Below are positions 43,101 to 55,080 of a stretch of 64,000 nucleotides of DNA, in pieces (the stretch's first letter is position 1; each line of letters begins with the position of its first letter). Below the pieces are notes generated by a model, which did no database searches, had not been told where the DNA came from, and was given only the letters and a program-made list of their open reading frames with translations. Source of the stretch: Mesotaenium endlicherianum (Eukaryota; Streptophyta; Zygnematophyceae; Zygnematales; Mesotaeniaceae); the NCBI GenBank assembly GCA_009602735.1, contig WELA01002573.1, positions 48,646 to 112,645 on the forward strand, given 5' to 3'. A program made the position numbers and the translations under genes.

Positions 43101-44705
43101 AAAGTCTGGCAGCCCTCTCTCCGTGTCTTGTGCCATCTGCTTCAATCTCTGCTCACTCACATGTCCCAGCCTCTGGTGCCACAGGTTGATGTCACTCTCC
43201 AGCTTGGCACCTCCCTGTGCACCAAGTGCAAACTCAACCTGAAGAACCTGGTCCATTACAGATAGAGCAATCTCAATTTGGCACTGGATTTTGAACAAGC
43301 TGCCTTGAACACTTGACTTCACAGCCTTCATTACCACATCACCGTCCGAGTCCATGACTCGACAATCACTTCCTTCAAACACCACTGTGTTTCCAAGGGC
43401 TGTGGTCTTTGGCACTGAAATTAGATTCTTCACTAGTCCCGGACAGTGAAGCACATCCTGCATCGTAAACTTGTGCCTCCTCTTGCCTAGCTGAGTCATG
43501 ACTACCACCTTTCCAGTTCCAATCCCTTGCAGCAGCATGCCATCACCAACTCTGACTGGCACTGGACTGCAGGACTTGTAGTCAAGCATGATCTCTCTCC
43601 TGAGAGTGGCATGTCTTGAAGCTCCTGAGTCAACAAACCAGGCATCCTCATCCTGCTCGCTGCACACCAGTGACTCCTCTATAGTAACAGCATTGGCATT
43701 TTCTTCAGCATCGTGAAGGGAAGTACCTTCTCTCTTCTGGCTGCAATCCCTGGCCAGATGTCCCTTCTTGTTGCACGTGAAGCACACTGCATCCTCGCAG
43801 CTTGGTGCAGAATGTCCTGTCTTCCCACAAATGAAGCATCTCCCTTTCTTGCTTCCACCTTCTCTGCCTTGATAGCCTCCTATATGAGATCTTGACCTCC
43901 TTTCTCCCCATCCTTCTCCTTACCGACTGGAACTGGCCACGCTAAGCTCTTCCATCTGCTCCACTAGCTGATTGCCCACCAGACGAAACTTCTTGTCTCC
44001 AAACATGAGTAGAGCCTGTTCAATGGATGAGCTTGCCTTTTCTTTGGTCTCCAACTGAACCTCCTTAATGAGCAACTTGGATTCAATGTTCTCCATGGTG
44101 AGTTCAGCAGTTGTTAGCACTGACAGGGAGTCTCTGAAGGTCTCAAACTTTGAATCCAATCCATTTAGAGCTTGAATCACCTGATCTTCTTGATTCACCT
44201 CGGCATCCAAGGCTTTTAATTCCTCACACACTTCTCTGATGCGGGAGAAGTAAGACTGCACGCTCTCTCCCTCTTCTTGCTTCAACAGAGCAAACTTCTT
44301 TGTAAAGGTGCCTCTGTTAGCAACACTATACTAATGGTGCAGGTTCTTCAACGACTCCCACATCGCTGTGCTGGTCTCTAAATTCAGCACTCTCATGTAG
44401 GTCTCCTGACCCAAACTCTTTGTAAGCAGATTAAATGCATGTGCCTCCCTCTTTCGCCATGCAACTCTAGCTGCTCCATTCGCAACATATGCTTCTCTGG
44501 TTGCTGCATCAGCATTTGCAGCGGGCACTTGGAGTGGATCTGGGATCTTTTCATTTCCAAGCACTATCTCCTTGAGATCATGTCTGGCTAACTGTGCACA
44601 CACTCTTCGCGACCACACAAGATAATATGTGCCCTTCCCATCGAAGTGCGGGAGCCGAGAGTTAGAACTTGCTCCGATACCATGTTGAAAATCTTCATCT
44701 GTCAT
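40182..44705 (-). pseudogene. Copia gag-pol polyprotein, three stops
   Basis: Single frame of about 1500 codons. Gag starts at ATG 44705, inside the 5' LTR, reading MTDEDF and then through the primer binding site. The capsid-like region has RGTFTKKFALLKQEEGESVQSYFSRI; two knuckles follow, CFICGKTGHSAPSC and CFTCNKKGHLARDC. Protease VDSGASRHAT; integrase HQRLGH with CRGCQMGKQ, DDE as LSDVW, RIDNGSEY, NGVAERKN; RT with MDVKTAFLYGE and the active site LYVDDLLLVG; RNase H with DADWGGDIDTRKSTTGY, EAEYMAAS and HIDIQYHKFREC. Stops: TAG near 44331 and TAG near 40440, both where Gln fits, and TAA near 43920. No indels are needed, so this is the least decayed element here. Confidence 0.95.
44671..44682 (-). 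other. Copia primer binding site
   Basis: Minus-strand TGGTATCGGAGC directly adjoins the 5' LTR. It is the same initiator-Met variant as in alpha at 13527-13538. Confidence 0.9.
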
Positions 44706-45043
44706 TGCTTACTCGTTCTATAGCAAGACAAATGCTTCACTTGCAGCTCATACACAACACATATAAGCATGCACACGACACCAAGAGGAGCACTCTCTTT
44801 CTCGGAAGCTCAACTCTTTCTTACTCAAGTGTGTCCCTTACAAGATTCTCTGCCCTTCTATATTCACATTTGTGGCTGCTAACCTACCTCGAACTAATCG
44901 ACAGTCCTGGTCATCAAAAGTCCTACTCATCGACACTCTCAACCAACATTAGCTGGACTCAACCGACCACACACTTCAGTCAACCTCCACACATGTGAAC
45001 GCACATACTAAGCAATTAGAGTCAGGACTGCTTATTTTCTACA
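44683..45043 (-). repeat. Copia 5' LTR
   Basis: 361 bp. Contains the gag start codon about 20 bases from its inner edge. Confidence 0.95.
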
Positions 45044-48000
45044 ACCAGCCTCAGCAAAATTTGTTTGCTTCCATTGCCAGCAGACGGGTCACTTCAGAGA
45101 GCAGTGTCCAGTCAAGCACCTCCTAAAGGTCGAGAGAAAAGACCAGCCTTTAAAAGACAGCAACAGTCAGTAATCCAGTCTACTGATTGGGAGGATGCTA
45201 GAGATAGGGAGTTGTCACTAGCTGCCCTTGTAGCAGGTATTATGGGTCCTGCTGAACTGGATTCACTATGCATGCCTGGCAACCAGATAAAGGAGACCAT
45301 CAACAATACAAATCTTTAGAGAGTGCACACTCTGGATGATCTTGTTCCACCTGATGTCCAACATTTCTTTGCTAAGTCAGGTTAACAATGCGAAAGTCAG
45401 GAAAAGACAGTCCCCCCTGTCCTATTGCATTGCATGATTGCAGGTAGGAAGGTGAGGGCATTTGTTGACGGAGGGACGTCACATACTTTCATCCATAAGG
45501 AATTAGTAAAGCGGCTAAGGCTGCTTACTGTCACCCAAGGAAATAGAAAAATATTCCTTGGAGATGCCTCAAGTATCCCGAGAGGATCTATAAGCAAGCC
45601 TATTGAGGTCCAGTTAGGTTCTGGCATTGCAATTCTAACTGAAACGCTTACATTTGAGGTACTCAACACTGACTTTTATGATCTTGTGCTAGGCAGGTCC
45701 TGGCTTAATAGACATCAAGCTGAAGTGTGTTGGAGCAGAGGTACAATTAAAGTGAGAGGAGCCAGTGATGGGCAGACTAACTTGGCACCCACTAGTGCTC
45801 TTCCTCTTGTCCTGTATGGATGGCAAATGAAGGAAAAGAAGAGGCTTCCAGGAGGATGCAAATTGCTGAATGCAATAGNGTTCATCGAAAGCTAGAACCA
45901 AAAGGAAGACATAATGTTCTGTCTGCTGCTAAGAGAGGTACCTCCTCAACCTGAAGAAGTAGTTGAGAAAAAGGTAATCCCTCCGGAGCACCCTACTGCT
46001 GCAAAAATTGTTGCTCAGTACACTAATGCTTTTAATATGCCTCCAGGACTACCTCCTAAGAGGGAAGTGGATCACAGGATTGACTTATTACGTAGGAGTT
46101 AGCCACCCTGGCAACGCACTTATGGCTTGTCTTATGTGGAGAGCGAGGAGTTGAAAAGACAGATTGCAGAGCTTGAGGAGACTGGTTACATTTCCCCCAG
46201 TAAATCACCTTATGGCGCACCCATCCTCTTTGTTAAGAAAAAGGATGAGAGTATGCGGATGTGCGTTGATTACAGAGCTCTTAACAGAATTACAGTAAAG
46301 AACAAGTATGCTTTACCCAAAATTGAGGACTTGCTTGATACCCTGTCTGGTGCTAAAGAGTTCAGTAAGATGGATCTCAAGAGTGGTTATCATCAAATCA
46401 GAATTGCTGAGGGAGATGAACACAAGACTGCCTTCCGCACACGTTATGGACACTATGAGTTGCATGTGATGCCATGTGGACTGACTAATGCTCCTGCAAG
46501 CTTCATGGGTGCTATGAATGACATTTTCAGACCTTATCTGGATAAGTTTGTGCAAGTCTTCCTAGATGATATTTTAATTTTCTAAAGAGATGAAGCTCAG
46601 CATGCTGAACACTTAAAGACAGTCATGGACACTCTGAGAAGAAACCAGTTGTATGCTAAATCGAGCAAGTGTGATTTCTTCAAGGAAAGTAATCAATTTC
46701 TAGGCCACGTTGTCAGCAAAGAAGGCGTCAGTGTGGATCCTTAGAAAGTCCAGACCATAAAGGACTGGCCTGTACCACAATCTGTCTCCGACGTTAGATC
46801 CTTCCTTAAGTTGGCTAACTACTGTAGGAGATTTATTGAGAATTATTTTACAAAGACCAGTAAATTGACTATCCTTACTAAGAAAGACATAGGGTATGTG
46901 TGGGGGGAAGAGCAGCAGGCTTCCTTCAAACCCTTAAAGATGCTCTTTGTTCTGCCCCAGTGCTAGCCGTGTATGACCCCAGCAAACCTGTGCAGGTGGT
47001 TACTGATGCTTCTGAGTTTGCCATGGGTGCTATTTTGTTGCAGCCTGCTGACAAAACCACAAAGGATGGTAAGGTAAAGCAGGAGTGGCATCTTGTGTTT
47101 TATGAGTCTATGAAACATAATCCAGGTGAGATTAATTACTCTGTGCATGATAAAGAGCTGCTAGCTATCATTCATGTGCTCAAATTGTGGAGAGCATACT
47201 TACATGGTAAAGCTTCTAAGGTGATTAGAGATCATCTAGCTCTGACTCACTTTCAAAAGAAGTCCAACCTGTCAAGGAGGGAGAACCGCTGGAGCCAGAT
47301 GCTGGAGCAGTTTCAAGTCCAGATTGACTACAAACCAGGGAAGTTGAATTCTGCTGATGCACTCTCTAGAAGACCTGACTTGCAAGAAAGGAACTTTAGT
47401 CAACATGTTGTACATAAAGTCCTTTGTGCACTCACTTCACTAAAGGTGAAAAAGTCCTCCCTTGAACAACTTAGGAAAGCCTACCTTTCGGATCCAACGT
47501 TTGAGCCCAGCCCCACTGATGGTGTGTGTCTTGCTACTGCACTTGGGTATAAGCTTAAGGGAGGCGTCTGGGTGACTGAAACCACTTCAAGCAGGCTGAA
47601 ACTGGTCATTCCTAATAACTTGGAAATAAGGTCCCTTTTACTGAGTCAAGCACATGACCGTTTATTGGGTGGGCATTTGGGGCAGGCCAAAATTGTTGGC
47701 AAACTGGCAAAACATTATCATTAGGAGAGATTACCTCGGGAGGTCTTGAAATATGTTAAGTCCTGTGATCAGTGTCAAAAAAACAAGTCTAGGCACACAT
47801 CACCGGGGGGTCTCTTACAACCGCTGCCCATCCCAGCTGGACGCTGGGAAACAATATCTACGGACTGGGTGGTAACACTACCAAAAACTGCTAATGGGCA
47901 TGATTCGATACTGGTAGTCGTGGATAAACTGACAAAAATGGTCATTTTCATCCTCACAACCGTCAAAGTAACTGCACTCAAAACAGCAAGACAGTTCTAC

Positions 48001-48960
48001 AACCATGTAGTATGCCAACATGGGCTACCCTCTAATATCACCTCAGACAGACACTCATAATGTACCTCTAAGTTCTGGAGAGCTTAAATGGGGTTAACGG
48101 GAGTCAAACAGCTGCTCAACACAGCAAACCACCCTCTGACTCATGGGCAGACTGAAAGAACTAACCGACTTCTGCAAGAGGTGCTGAGAGCATATATTAA
48201 CAATAAACAAGCCAGTTGGAATGACCTGTTGCTTCAAATCCAGTTTGTGGTCAACAATGCCTTGCACGCGTCAACGGGCAAGACTCCTTTTACACTGAGC
48301 TTGGGTAGAGTCCCTAAGTCTCCTTTAGATGTACTAGGGGAGTCTTTAACTCACCCTGAAGGGATTGACAATCCGGTGTCCCTACAGTTAATCCAGGATT
48401 TTGTTGACACCCTGTCAGAAGTCCAACAGAACATGCACAAAGCCCAGGAAAACCAACAAAATTACGCTAATCAGCACCGTCGAGAAGTGACATTTTCTAA
48501 GGGCAATTTGGTCAAACTGCATTCTCAGCACCTGTATCTGCCTGGTGTGAACAAGAAAAAGCTTGGTCTTGTCTGGGTTGGTCCATATTTGGCGGTGTGC
48601 CGTGTCCGTCACAATGCTTACAAACTGAACATGTCAGCCGAATACAAGGGTCACCCAGTCTTTAATGTCTCCTTCCTCAAACCATACATTAAAGGTGACA
48701 CACTGTTCACAGGTCGGTTACCTGTCTAACCAGGACCGATCCCCGCTCTCCGAGATGGTGACCCTGAGGAATATGAGGTCGAGGAGATTTTCAGACGCTC
48801 GCTCTGTCCGTCGATCATCTAAATATGTCATGAAGTACCTGGTCAGATGGAAGGGTTACGATGCCTCTGGGGACACTTCGGAATTTAAAGACCAGCTGAC
48901 CAATGCCAAAGGGGCGTTGAAACGATTCCACCTTTGGGCGGCTGGCACCCCTTCCTTACT
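45044..48960 (+). pseudogene. Alpha gag tail and pol, decayed copy
   Basis: The zinc knuckle remnant reads CFHCQQTGHF with REQC (near 45058-45105). The pol frame follows the slippery site at 45149: protease [50 protein letters not shown] and FLDDILIF, then TAA at 46584; RNase H VVTDASEFAMGAILL and [13 protein letters not shown], where the later TDH is RDH (near 47228); integrase CDQCQKNKS, a DWVVTLP core, and HGQTERTN in place of DGQTERTN; C-terminal barrel and chromodomain to about 48900 with a frame change at about 48790. Other stops include 45318, 46099, 46742 and 47723. One ambiguous base is at 45879. Confidence 0.88.
45149..45190 (+). promoter_or_regulatory. -1 frameshift signal, second copy
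   Basis: The heptamer TTTAAAA (45149-45155), 7-nt spacer and stem are kept. Relative to 15014-15055 the 3' stem arm has changed so that one C-G pair becomes a U-G wobble and the outermost pair is lost; nine pairs remain. Confidence 0.75.
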
Positions 48961-49317
48961 GTCATTTTTAGTGGACATGGACAGGGGACAGGAGGTCCTG
49001 TCTCCATATAAGTCGAAGGGGAATATGACAGTTAGTGACAGATAGTGACAGTTGTGACAGGCAGCCCACCTTTCAAATTAAGTTGGAGAGAGTGTGATCT
49101 GTTTCGGGATCAGCCAGGCGAATTTTATAACCATTCTACACACTCAACCTGCGCTCATACTCACTTTTTCTCTCTAACTCAATTCTCTCCTATACTCACT
49201 CATACAAGGTACTACACACTAAGGACTCCCTTCATCACGTTCTTCTTCACCGTGGGCACTCAGTAGCGGCAAAGTATCATGACTTCAGTGTATGCACTAT
49301 GTTTATGATTGAGCACG
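48961..49317 (+). other. Alpha spacer between pol and third ORF
   Basis: Same GTGACAG-repeat region as 18845-19152, with degenerate polypurine copies near 49008-49022 (ATAAGTCGAAGGGGA) and 49079-49091 (TTAAGTTGGAGAG). Confidence 0.7.
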
Positions 49318-50967
49318 ATGACTCAGAATTCGGAACTTAAGAGGAAGAGAAGAGCAGAAGAGGCACATGCAGATTACTAGCAGTTTCGTGGCGACATCGA
49401 ATCATCCTCCGCTCGGGAATCACAACGACTCCAACGATAGCGGGAGGCACAAAAGAAGAAGGCGGAGGAGGAACAGGCCAGGCTAAGGCAAGAACAACTG
49501 GACAGAAAAGCTGTAGAGGAGGCCAAGAAGGCGGAAGAGGAGAGGCAAGTTGAGGAGAGGCGGAGGCAGCAGGCGGAAGAAGAACAGAAGAGAATCAGCA
49601 GCTACCGCTACACAGTGCTGGGCAAGAGCTTTAATCTACTGGAGGAGGCCTTCAAGTATGCCCAGAGAAGTCGCAGTGAGGCACAGCAGAACATCCTGCA
49701 AAGAGAAGGGGAGACCTCTAAATACTCTGACAAGTATATAGAGGTCAGCACAGGATTCCTCCTCTACCACGATTATGCCAGGATGGTAGGATACACGATC
49801 AGAGAGGCCAAGGCAATGGCCCAGGTGAATGAAGCAGGAGCTGTATCATTTCCGTGTATCTGGGGGAAAGATGGGGTCATCAGGATGATCCCCATAGACG
49901 CGGACAGCTTTAAGGACTCTACATCCCATATCAGGTTCAAGGCCATGTATAATGAGGTGGAGAGAAGGAGCTGGGAATTTTTGGCGAGGGAAACCACTCA
50001 GCTGGACTTTGCAGGTCACTGGTACCCTTGTACTCTGAAAAAGACAGACCCTGCCTTCTTCCAGAAGCCCACCAATTGGCGGTGGATGACCATCAACATG
50101 AGGGACCAGCAAAATGACAAGGCAAGGGAGGAAGACATCCTAACAGACCTACAGGGGAACATAGTGTTGCCTCCTCATATTACAGTTTGAGACCCAAGAC
50201 TGGATTGAGTAAGAGATTGCATGAGCCAAAAAATGCAGGAGGACAGGAGCAGGGCCCGAGAGTCATTCTCTAAAGGGAAGCACGCTTATGCCAAATGAGC
50301 AAGCAAGTAGGGAGAAAAGGACCTGTATGCGGTCCGAACTTAACAGCCCCCACCAGCACCTAAAAGGGGAAGGTCAGTGGGATATTCTTTTTCTCGGTAT
50401 CAGCAGGAGCAGCTGACAGAAGAGACCCCAGCAGTCTCAGAGGAACCAGGGGAAGGAGAGGAGAAGGGGTCAGAGGAAGAAGAAGAGGAAGGCGAGGAGG
50501 AGGACACTAGCCCCGCTGTGATCCTGACACCTGCCACATCCCTTGTAAGGGAGAAGATTGGGTTGGCCCCGCATCAGCTCGCTGAAGAGAAAGATATCAC
50601 TTGGCTGGGAACGGCCAGAGGACAGAGCCCCTCTGCAGGCACGGAGACCCAGTCAGACAGGGCAGACAGGAGGGTTGCTAGAGAAATAGCCAGAGGCCTG
50701 TCGGCATCTCCCTCGCAGAGAGGGCATGTACCCTTGGCTCATGTCATGCAACATCCTTCTGAGATGCCAGTATATGTACCTGTCAGCTTGAGGGCTGCCC
50801 AAGAGAAGGCTGCCTCTATTCAGTTTCAGAGTGTGCAAGAGAAAACAGCCCAGTTACTGCGTTCTCCGCGGGGCCCCTACGCGGATCTCTCAGGCTTCAG
50901 GAGACCCGAAGACAAGAGGAAGCCTGGCTCCCCTAACTACAGGGCCCCAGGGACATCTCCCTTCTAA
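49318..50967 (+). pseudogene. Alpha third ORF, copy 3, in one frame
   Basis: ATG 49318 (MTQNSELKRKRRAEEAHA) to TAA 50965, about 550 codons in one frame, with stops at 49378 and 49438 in the coiled-coil part and several between 50188 and 50343. It gives the best full-length view of the family: an N-terminal coiled coil to about residue 95; a globular part of about 250 residues with YRYTVLGK, YHDYARMVGYTI, RFKAMYNEVERRSWEFLARE, LDFAGHWYPCTLKKTD, NWRWMTINMRDQQND and LPPHI; an acidic tract; and a Pro/Ser/Arg tail containing REIARGLSASPSQRGHVPLA and MPVYVPVSLRAAQEKAAS. No known catalytic motif, membrane segment or signal peptide is visible. Function unknown. Confidence 0.85.
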
Positions 50968-51125
50968 GGGCAGTAGGCTGAGGGCGGAAGGGACAGCACG
51001 CTGTTACTAGTGACCCCCACCGTTAGGTATCAGTGTTGAAGCAAAAGGTGGTGGGAGGCAGATCAGTACTGTCAGCTAGAGGAACCATGTACCCAATTTT
51101 AGTATTGTCAAGGCGACAACATGTT

Positions 51126-51138
51126 AAGTTGGAGGGAT
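51126..51138 (+). other. Alpha polypurine tract
   Basis: AAGTTGGAGGGAT directly precedes the 3' LTR at 51139, as at 20882. Confidence 0.88.
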
Positions 51139-51828
51139 TGGAATGAATCAATATATTGGTTGATATAATATTCATTTAAATAAAATAGTCAATTAACTTC
51201 AGCCTGCTGAAGTCTAGTTAATATTCAGTCTGCAGGACTTTATAAAGTAATCAGTTTAATGACTCAGACGAGTTCAGCAGGCTGAAGTCAACTTAGGTCA
51301 GCTTGCTGACATAATCTTTGACAGCCACTTGACTTCCGTACTCAGTAGCAGCAAACTGTCTAGATATGCATCTAAGTGTGGTGTGCTCGATGGATGGCCA
51401 GATGACATCCTTAGGATGGATGGCGATTCGGGATGATGGGAGATGGCGGTGGATTTGGTTAGCCGAGATCCTACCAACGTGGTTAACTCCCGGGTAGGCA
51501 GTGACATCGCACTGGCCGTTGAACAGTAAACTCATTCCATGTACATGTGCTAGGTATTGCTCTCGAGTTCGGTATTCGAAAACAAGATATCTGGATCCAA
51601 GGCGAGGAGCCATTGATATGCACTGTCTTCTAGCCTTGCTTATGTATGAGTTTACTGATTGCATTAATGATGCTAATTTACTTGCATTTGACTTGCGAGT
51701 ATTGCCCACTGCTAGTATGTTGTCCTTTGCTGTTTAATCAATTGACAAAAAATACCATAAAGATTACTTGCTGATATAAAGATCTTAATTATCTGTTAAT
51801 CGCCTATTTGGCAAGTCGATCCATTTCA
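51139..51828 (+). repeat. Alpha 3' LTR
   Basis: 690 bp, TGGAATGAATC to GATCCATTTCA; it lacks about 30 bp present in the LTR at 22601-23320. Its right flank is the duplicated block 51829-51986. Confidence 0.93.
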
Positions 51829-51986
51829 GCACCTTAGAGTTGCATGGCCCCTCTGTGAGCTCCTTGTATAATACTTGATGTTGATTTTTAGGCCGGTTGC
51901 GTTAGTTGCACTACTACTGTGTGAATTGAAGATTTGTGCATATGCTTTTTAGATGCTTGTGTTAGAGGTGTCGGCGCCTTATTGCT
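51829..51986 (+). repeat. Inverted duplicate of 22443-22600
   Basis: Near-identical in reverse complement to the flank of the other alpha 3' LTR; similarity ends after GCCTTATTGCT. Confidence 0.9.
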
Positions 51987-52544
51987 ATAGAGTACCAACT
52001 TTTTTTCCTCCATTGTGTAGGGAATTTTTAGGCTCTTGAGGGTCTTATGCAGCCGACAAGTAACAAATGTACTTTCATGTGTGCACATGTGTGGTTGTGT
52101 GATGTTGAGTCACCAATAACAACAAGCAATATAATCTTAGAAACTATGCGTATGTACTTGTGTTACTGTGCTGCACTGAATGAAGCATTTACAGTCTCTA
52201 TGTCACTACTTAATAATTGAATATTACACCTGCAGCTGTCGACAAGAGAATTCATTAATTGATTAAAATGTATATATAAGTTGAGGTCTTGTACCCTATG
52301 CTCTGGTACCCCACCTCTTCTAACGTCAAGTGAATGTTAAGAAACTGCCTTTTTTGTAGCTCTGAAGGAATTTTTTATCTTATTTGGATGTATACGCACA
52401 TCTTGCAATAGCGCCAAACACTATTTGTATGGTATGCTGCCTCTGAGAGTAATGTACTTGCTTAATTAACTACGTATATAATCCTCAATCCGAAGCAGCT
52501 TTGGTGCGCGGCTGTGGAACTAGTTGAGAAGAAATTTGTTGCAC
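51987..52544. other. Nothing recognised
   Basis: AT-rich, no open frame of note and no second copy in the window. It ends where third-ORF-like minus-strand sequence begins, near 52545. Confidence 0.5.
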
Positions 52545-53730
52545 AAGTCGGCATTATGCATCATTTCCAATATACACCTGCCCGTTTTAACACCCGAGGG
52601 TTCTCTGCACTCGCCTTTAGCCACCAACTTCCCGTGCAACTTGCGCTCTCTCCACACGGCACAGCTTGTCTCCTAACTACTGGTTCCCAGGTAGCCTCCT
52701 TGCCAGCCTCTTGTAATTGCCTCTGAAAATCTAGGGCCCTTTTGGCCACTCATAGTCTAGCCTGCTGCAATGTAGTAGGCCTTGCAAAGGTCTCAATCCT
52801 GGCAGGACTAGACTTTGTCCCTGCTTCCTATCCCTCCTCCAATTCCTCCTGTTCCTCTAAGAGTGCTTGGGTCCTACCTGCTAAGCTGTCTAGCTGCTCT
52901 CTGGTAACTCCCCCCTTCTAAGACTTACCGGTAGTTGTTGGGTCCTAACTTCACTAAGATCCATCGCGCCTTTCTTGTTTGCCCATTTGACAAAAGCATG
53001 CTTGCTCATAGAAAAGGAGTCTCGAGTTCTGCTCCTCTCCTCGTTCATGTTCTCACTCATATGCATCCAAAGTCCATCCAGTTTGGGATCCCAGGGTGCA
53101 ATGTGAGATGGCAAGACTATGGTACCATCTAACCCAGGGCGGAAGTCATCCTCCTTAGCTCCGTCATTCTCTTGCTTCTTGATGACAATGGTCATCCAAA
53201 CCAGTCCGTAGGCTGCAGGAAGAAACCCTCTCTTCAGCATGTAGGGATTCCAATGGGCAAAAAACATCTGCTGACTGGTCTCTCTGGTTAAGAACTCTCA
53301 ACTCCTCGACTCTATCTCATTTTACAAGGGATGTAACCTGTTACGAGGTGTTGCATGCCTAAAGCTATCAGGTTGCATCCAAATTATCATGATGACTCTC
53401 TAGGATCCCACTATTCTTGGCATTGGAATTGCTGAGCCCTCGTTGGCAATATATTCCACCATCCTGGCATAATTCTCGTATAGGACAAGGCCAATATGAG
53501 TCTCAATATACTACTCCAAGACTTGCTCCCCTTCTCTCTGTAGGACCGCTTGCTGCAGTACCCTTCTGATCTGGGCATACTTAAATTCCTCCTTGAATAC
53601 ATTACAGTTATTACCCAGTACTGTATACCGGTAGCTCTTTTGCCGTTTCTCTTTTGTCTTTTGTTGCCTCTCTATCTCAGCCTTCCCTTCCTCCTCAACT
53701 TTTCTGAGTTTTTCTTCCTTAGCTTTTTTG
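52545..53730 (-). pseudogene. Divergent third ORF, C-terminal part
   Basis: Minus-strand homologue of the alpha third ORF, more diverged than the others: SYRYTVLGNN, YENYARMVEYI, NEIESRS-EFLTRETSQ, HWNPYMLKRGF, VWMTIVIKKQENDGA, LPSHIAPWDPKLDGLWMHM, SKHAFVKWANKKGAMDLSEV. Several stops. The N-terminal coiled coil continues at 55349-55562 beyond the copia solo LTR. Divergence here while the core motifs are kept shows that the ORF was already part of an older alpha lineage. Confidence 0.8.
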
Positions 53731-53831
53731 TGTTAAAATTGTCATCTGCCATTGTACTCTTTTAACACTTGGTAAGGCAATCACTTCTCAATGCTGTTAC
53801 TCTTGACTGATTTACAACAAGCATCACATAC

Positions 53832-55080
53832 TGTAATGAATCAGTTCATTAATTTCTTGAATCAGTTGCATATATAAATAAAATACTAAATAAGTATTAT
53901 GTCTATATACTCACATGTGCTAAATGAATGTATGTCGATGTAATGCGAGTTTACTTACTTTGTCAAAAAGGTCAGCAGGATGACTTTTGTACCATAGTGT
54001 AGTTTGCTGACTTTGTTGAAAAGGTCAGCAGGATGACTTTTGTATCATAGTGTAGTTTGCTGAGATTTATATATCAGTTATATATAGGATATAATATCAG
54101 TAGGTTGACATATAGTAAGCTCGCTTGATATTAGTCAATATACTTAGCTTCAGTACGCTGAGGATAGACATATTCATTTAGATTGTTATTTGTAGATTGG
54201 CACATGTGACGGAAGTATACTGAAAGTCGGGAGGTCGACTGAGATTCGGTGAACCGATGTCCTACCAGTGTGGTTAACTCCTGGGTAGGCGGTGCCGTCA
54301 GTCAACTGAACAGTTAGGACTTCAGTCAACCGACCAATTAATATGGTCGTTATACCTAGATCCGTGGGTCCCAACTTAACGGGTTTCCCACGAAACGGCG
54401 CACCTTGCGCCATGGTCAACCAGGTGATCACTAGGTACATAGCAAGCTGGGATCTTGTGGTCCCGAATTCTGGACAGTAGGCTTTACAGTCGGATTTCTA
54501 CTTGCAAGTCATAGATGCACTTTTGGGTTCGTTCTAATGACCAGCCTTCACGGAAATTGACATGGCGGCTTCGTCTGTGCTCCAAATGGGACAAACTAGA
54601 ATTGTTCGTAAAGGTCTCGTTAAGATGCATCCGTTGCCGTTAAGTTTGCTCAATTTGAAGTAGTATTGGCAGAGTTATGCCCTCTGACATTTTGGGGTCA
54701 CACAGCGGACAGATTCCATGGTTTTGGACCTAAGTCAGTGGGATGTGTTTTAGCTACATTATGGTCATCTGAATGAGAGCGCCTTTGCTATTCAGTCCCC
54801 TGATGTTGTGCATGTGCTATACATGCTTGCATGCCTGGTAGGCAAGAGGCCATGAGTTTCTAAAGGAGAAGCTCAAGTCCTCAAGCTCGCCTCTTACTTG
54901 TGCCTCGTGTTAGTGTGCAACTATGGCACACTACGATAAGTGAGTCAAGAGGTGTAGAGGAGTAAACGGAATTCATTATAAGGGGGAAGATCGCTCCCTG
55001 ATTTCACACGCTTCCACCTATCTCTGATCTTATATATCTAAATGACATACATTTGGCTTGAATAAGCAAGGTTCATTTCA
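53832..55080 (+). mobile_element. Delta solo LTR (1249 bp)
   Basis: TGTAATGAATCAG to GGTTCATTTCA, with an exact 5-bp target duplication catac (53827-53831 and 55081-55085). Its ends and an internal block (GTGGTTAACTCCTGGGTAGG) resemble the alpha LTR, but it is about 530 bp longer. No internal coding region for this family is visible in the window. Confidence 0.93.
53957..54062 (+). repeat. Tandem repeat, 2 x 53 bp, in delta LTR
   Basis: 53957-54009 and 54010-54062 are near-identical copies containing AAGGTCAGCAGGATGAC. Tandem repeats in this part of an LTR are often enhancer-like; that is inference. Confidence 0.85.

Larger units (their letters stand above)
39803..45043 (-). mobile_element. 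Ty1/copia element with both LTRs
   Basis: LTRs 39803-40163 (3') and 44683-45043 (5'), each 361 bp, TGTTGAAAATC to TTTTCTACA, differing at about 15 positions by my reading. Primer binding site 44671-44682; polypurine tract as complement at 40164-40178. One gag-pol frame from 44705 to 40182 is interrupted by only three stops. The flanks tgtcc (left) and accag (right) do not match: the left flank is delta LTR and the right flank is alpha gag, so this copy has no target duplication and its surroundings were rearranged. Confidence 0.95.
45044..51828 (+). mobile_element. Alpha element, 5' end missing
   Basis: Begins inside gag just before the zinc knuckle, directly at the copia LTR edge, and is otherwise collinear with 14918-21614: gag tail, frameshift signal, pol, spacer, third ORF, polypurine tract, 3' LTR. 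Decayed by many stops and frame changes. Confidence 0.93.
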
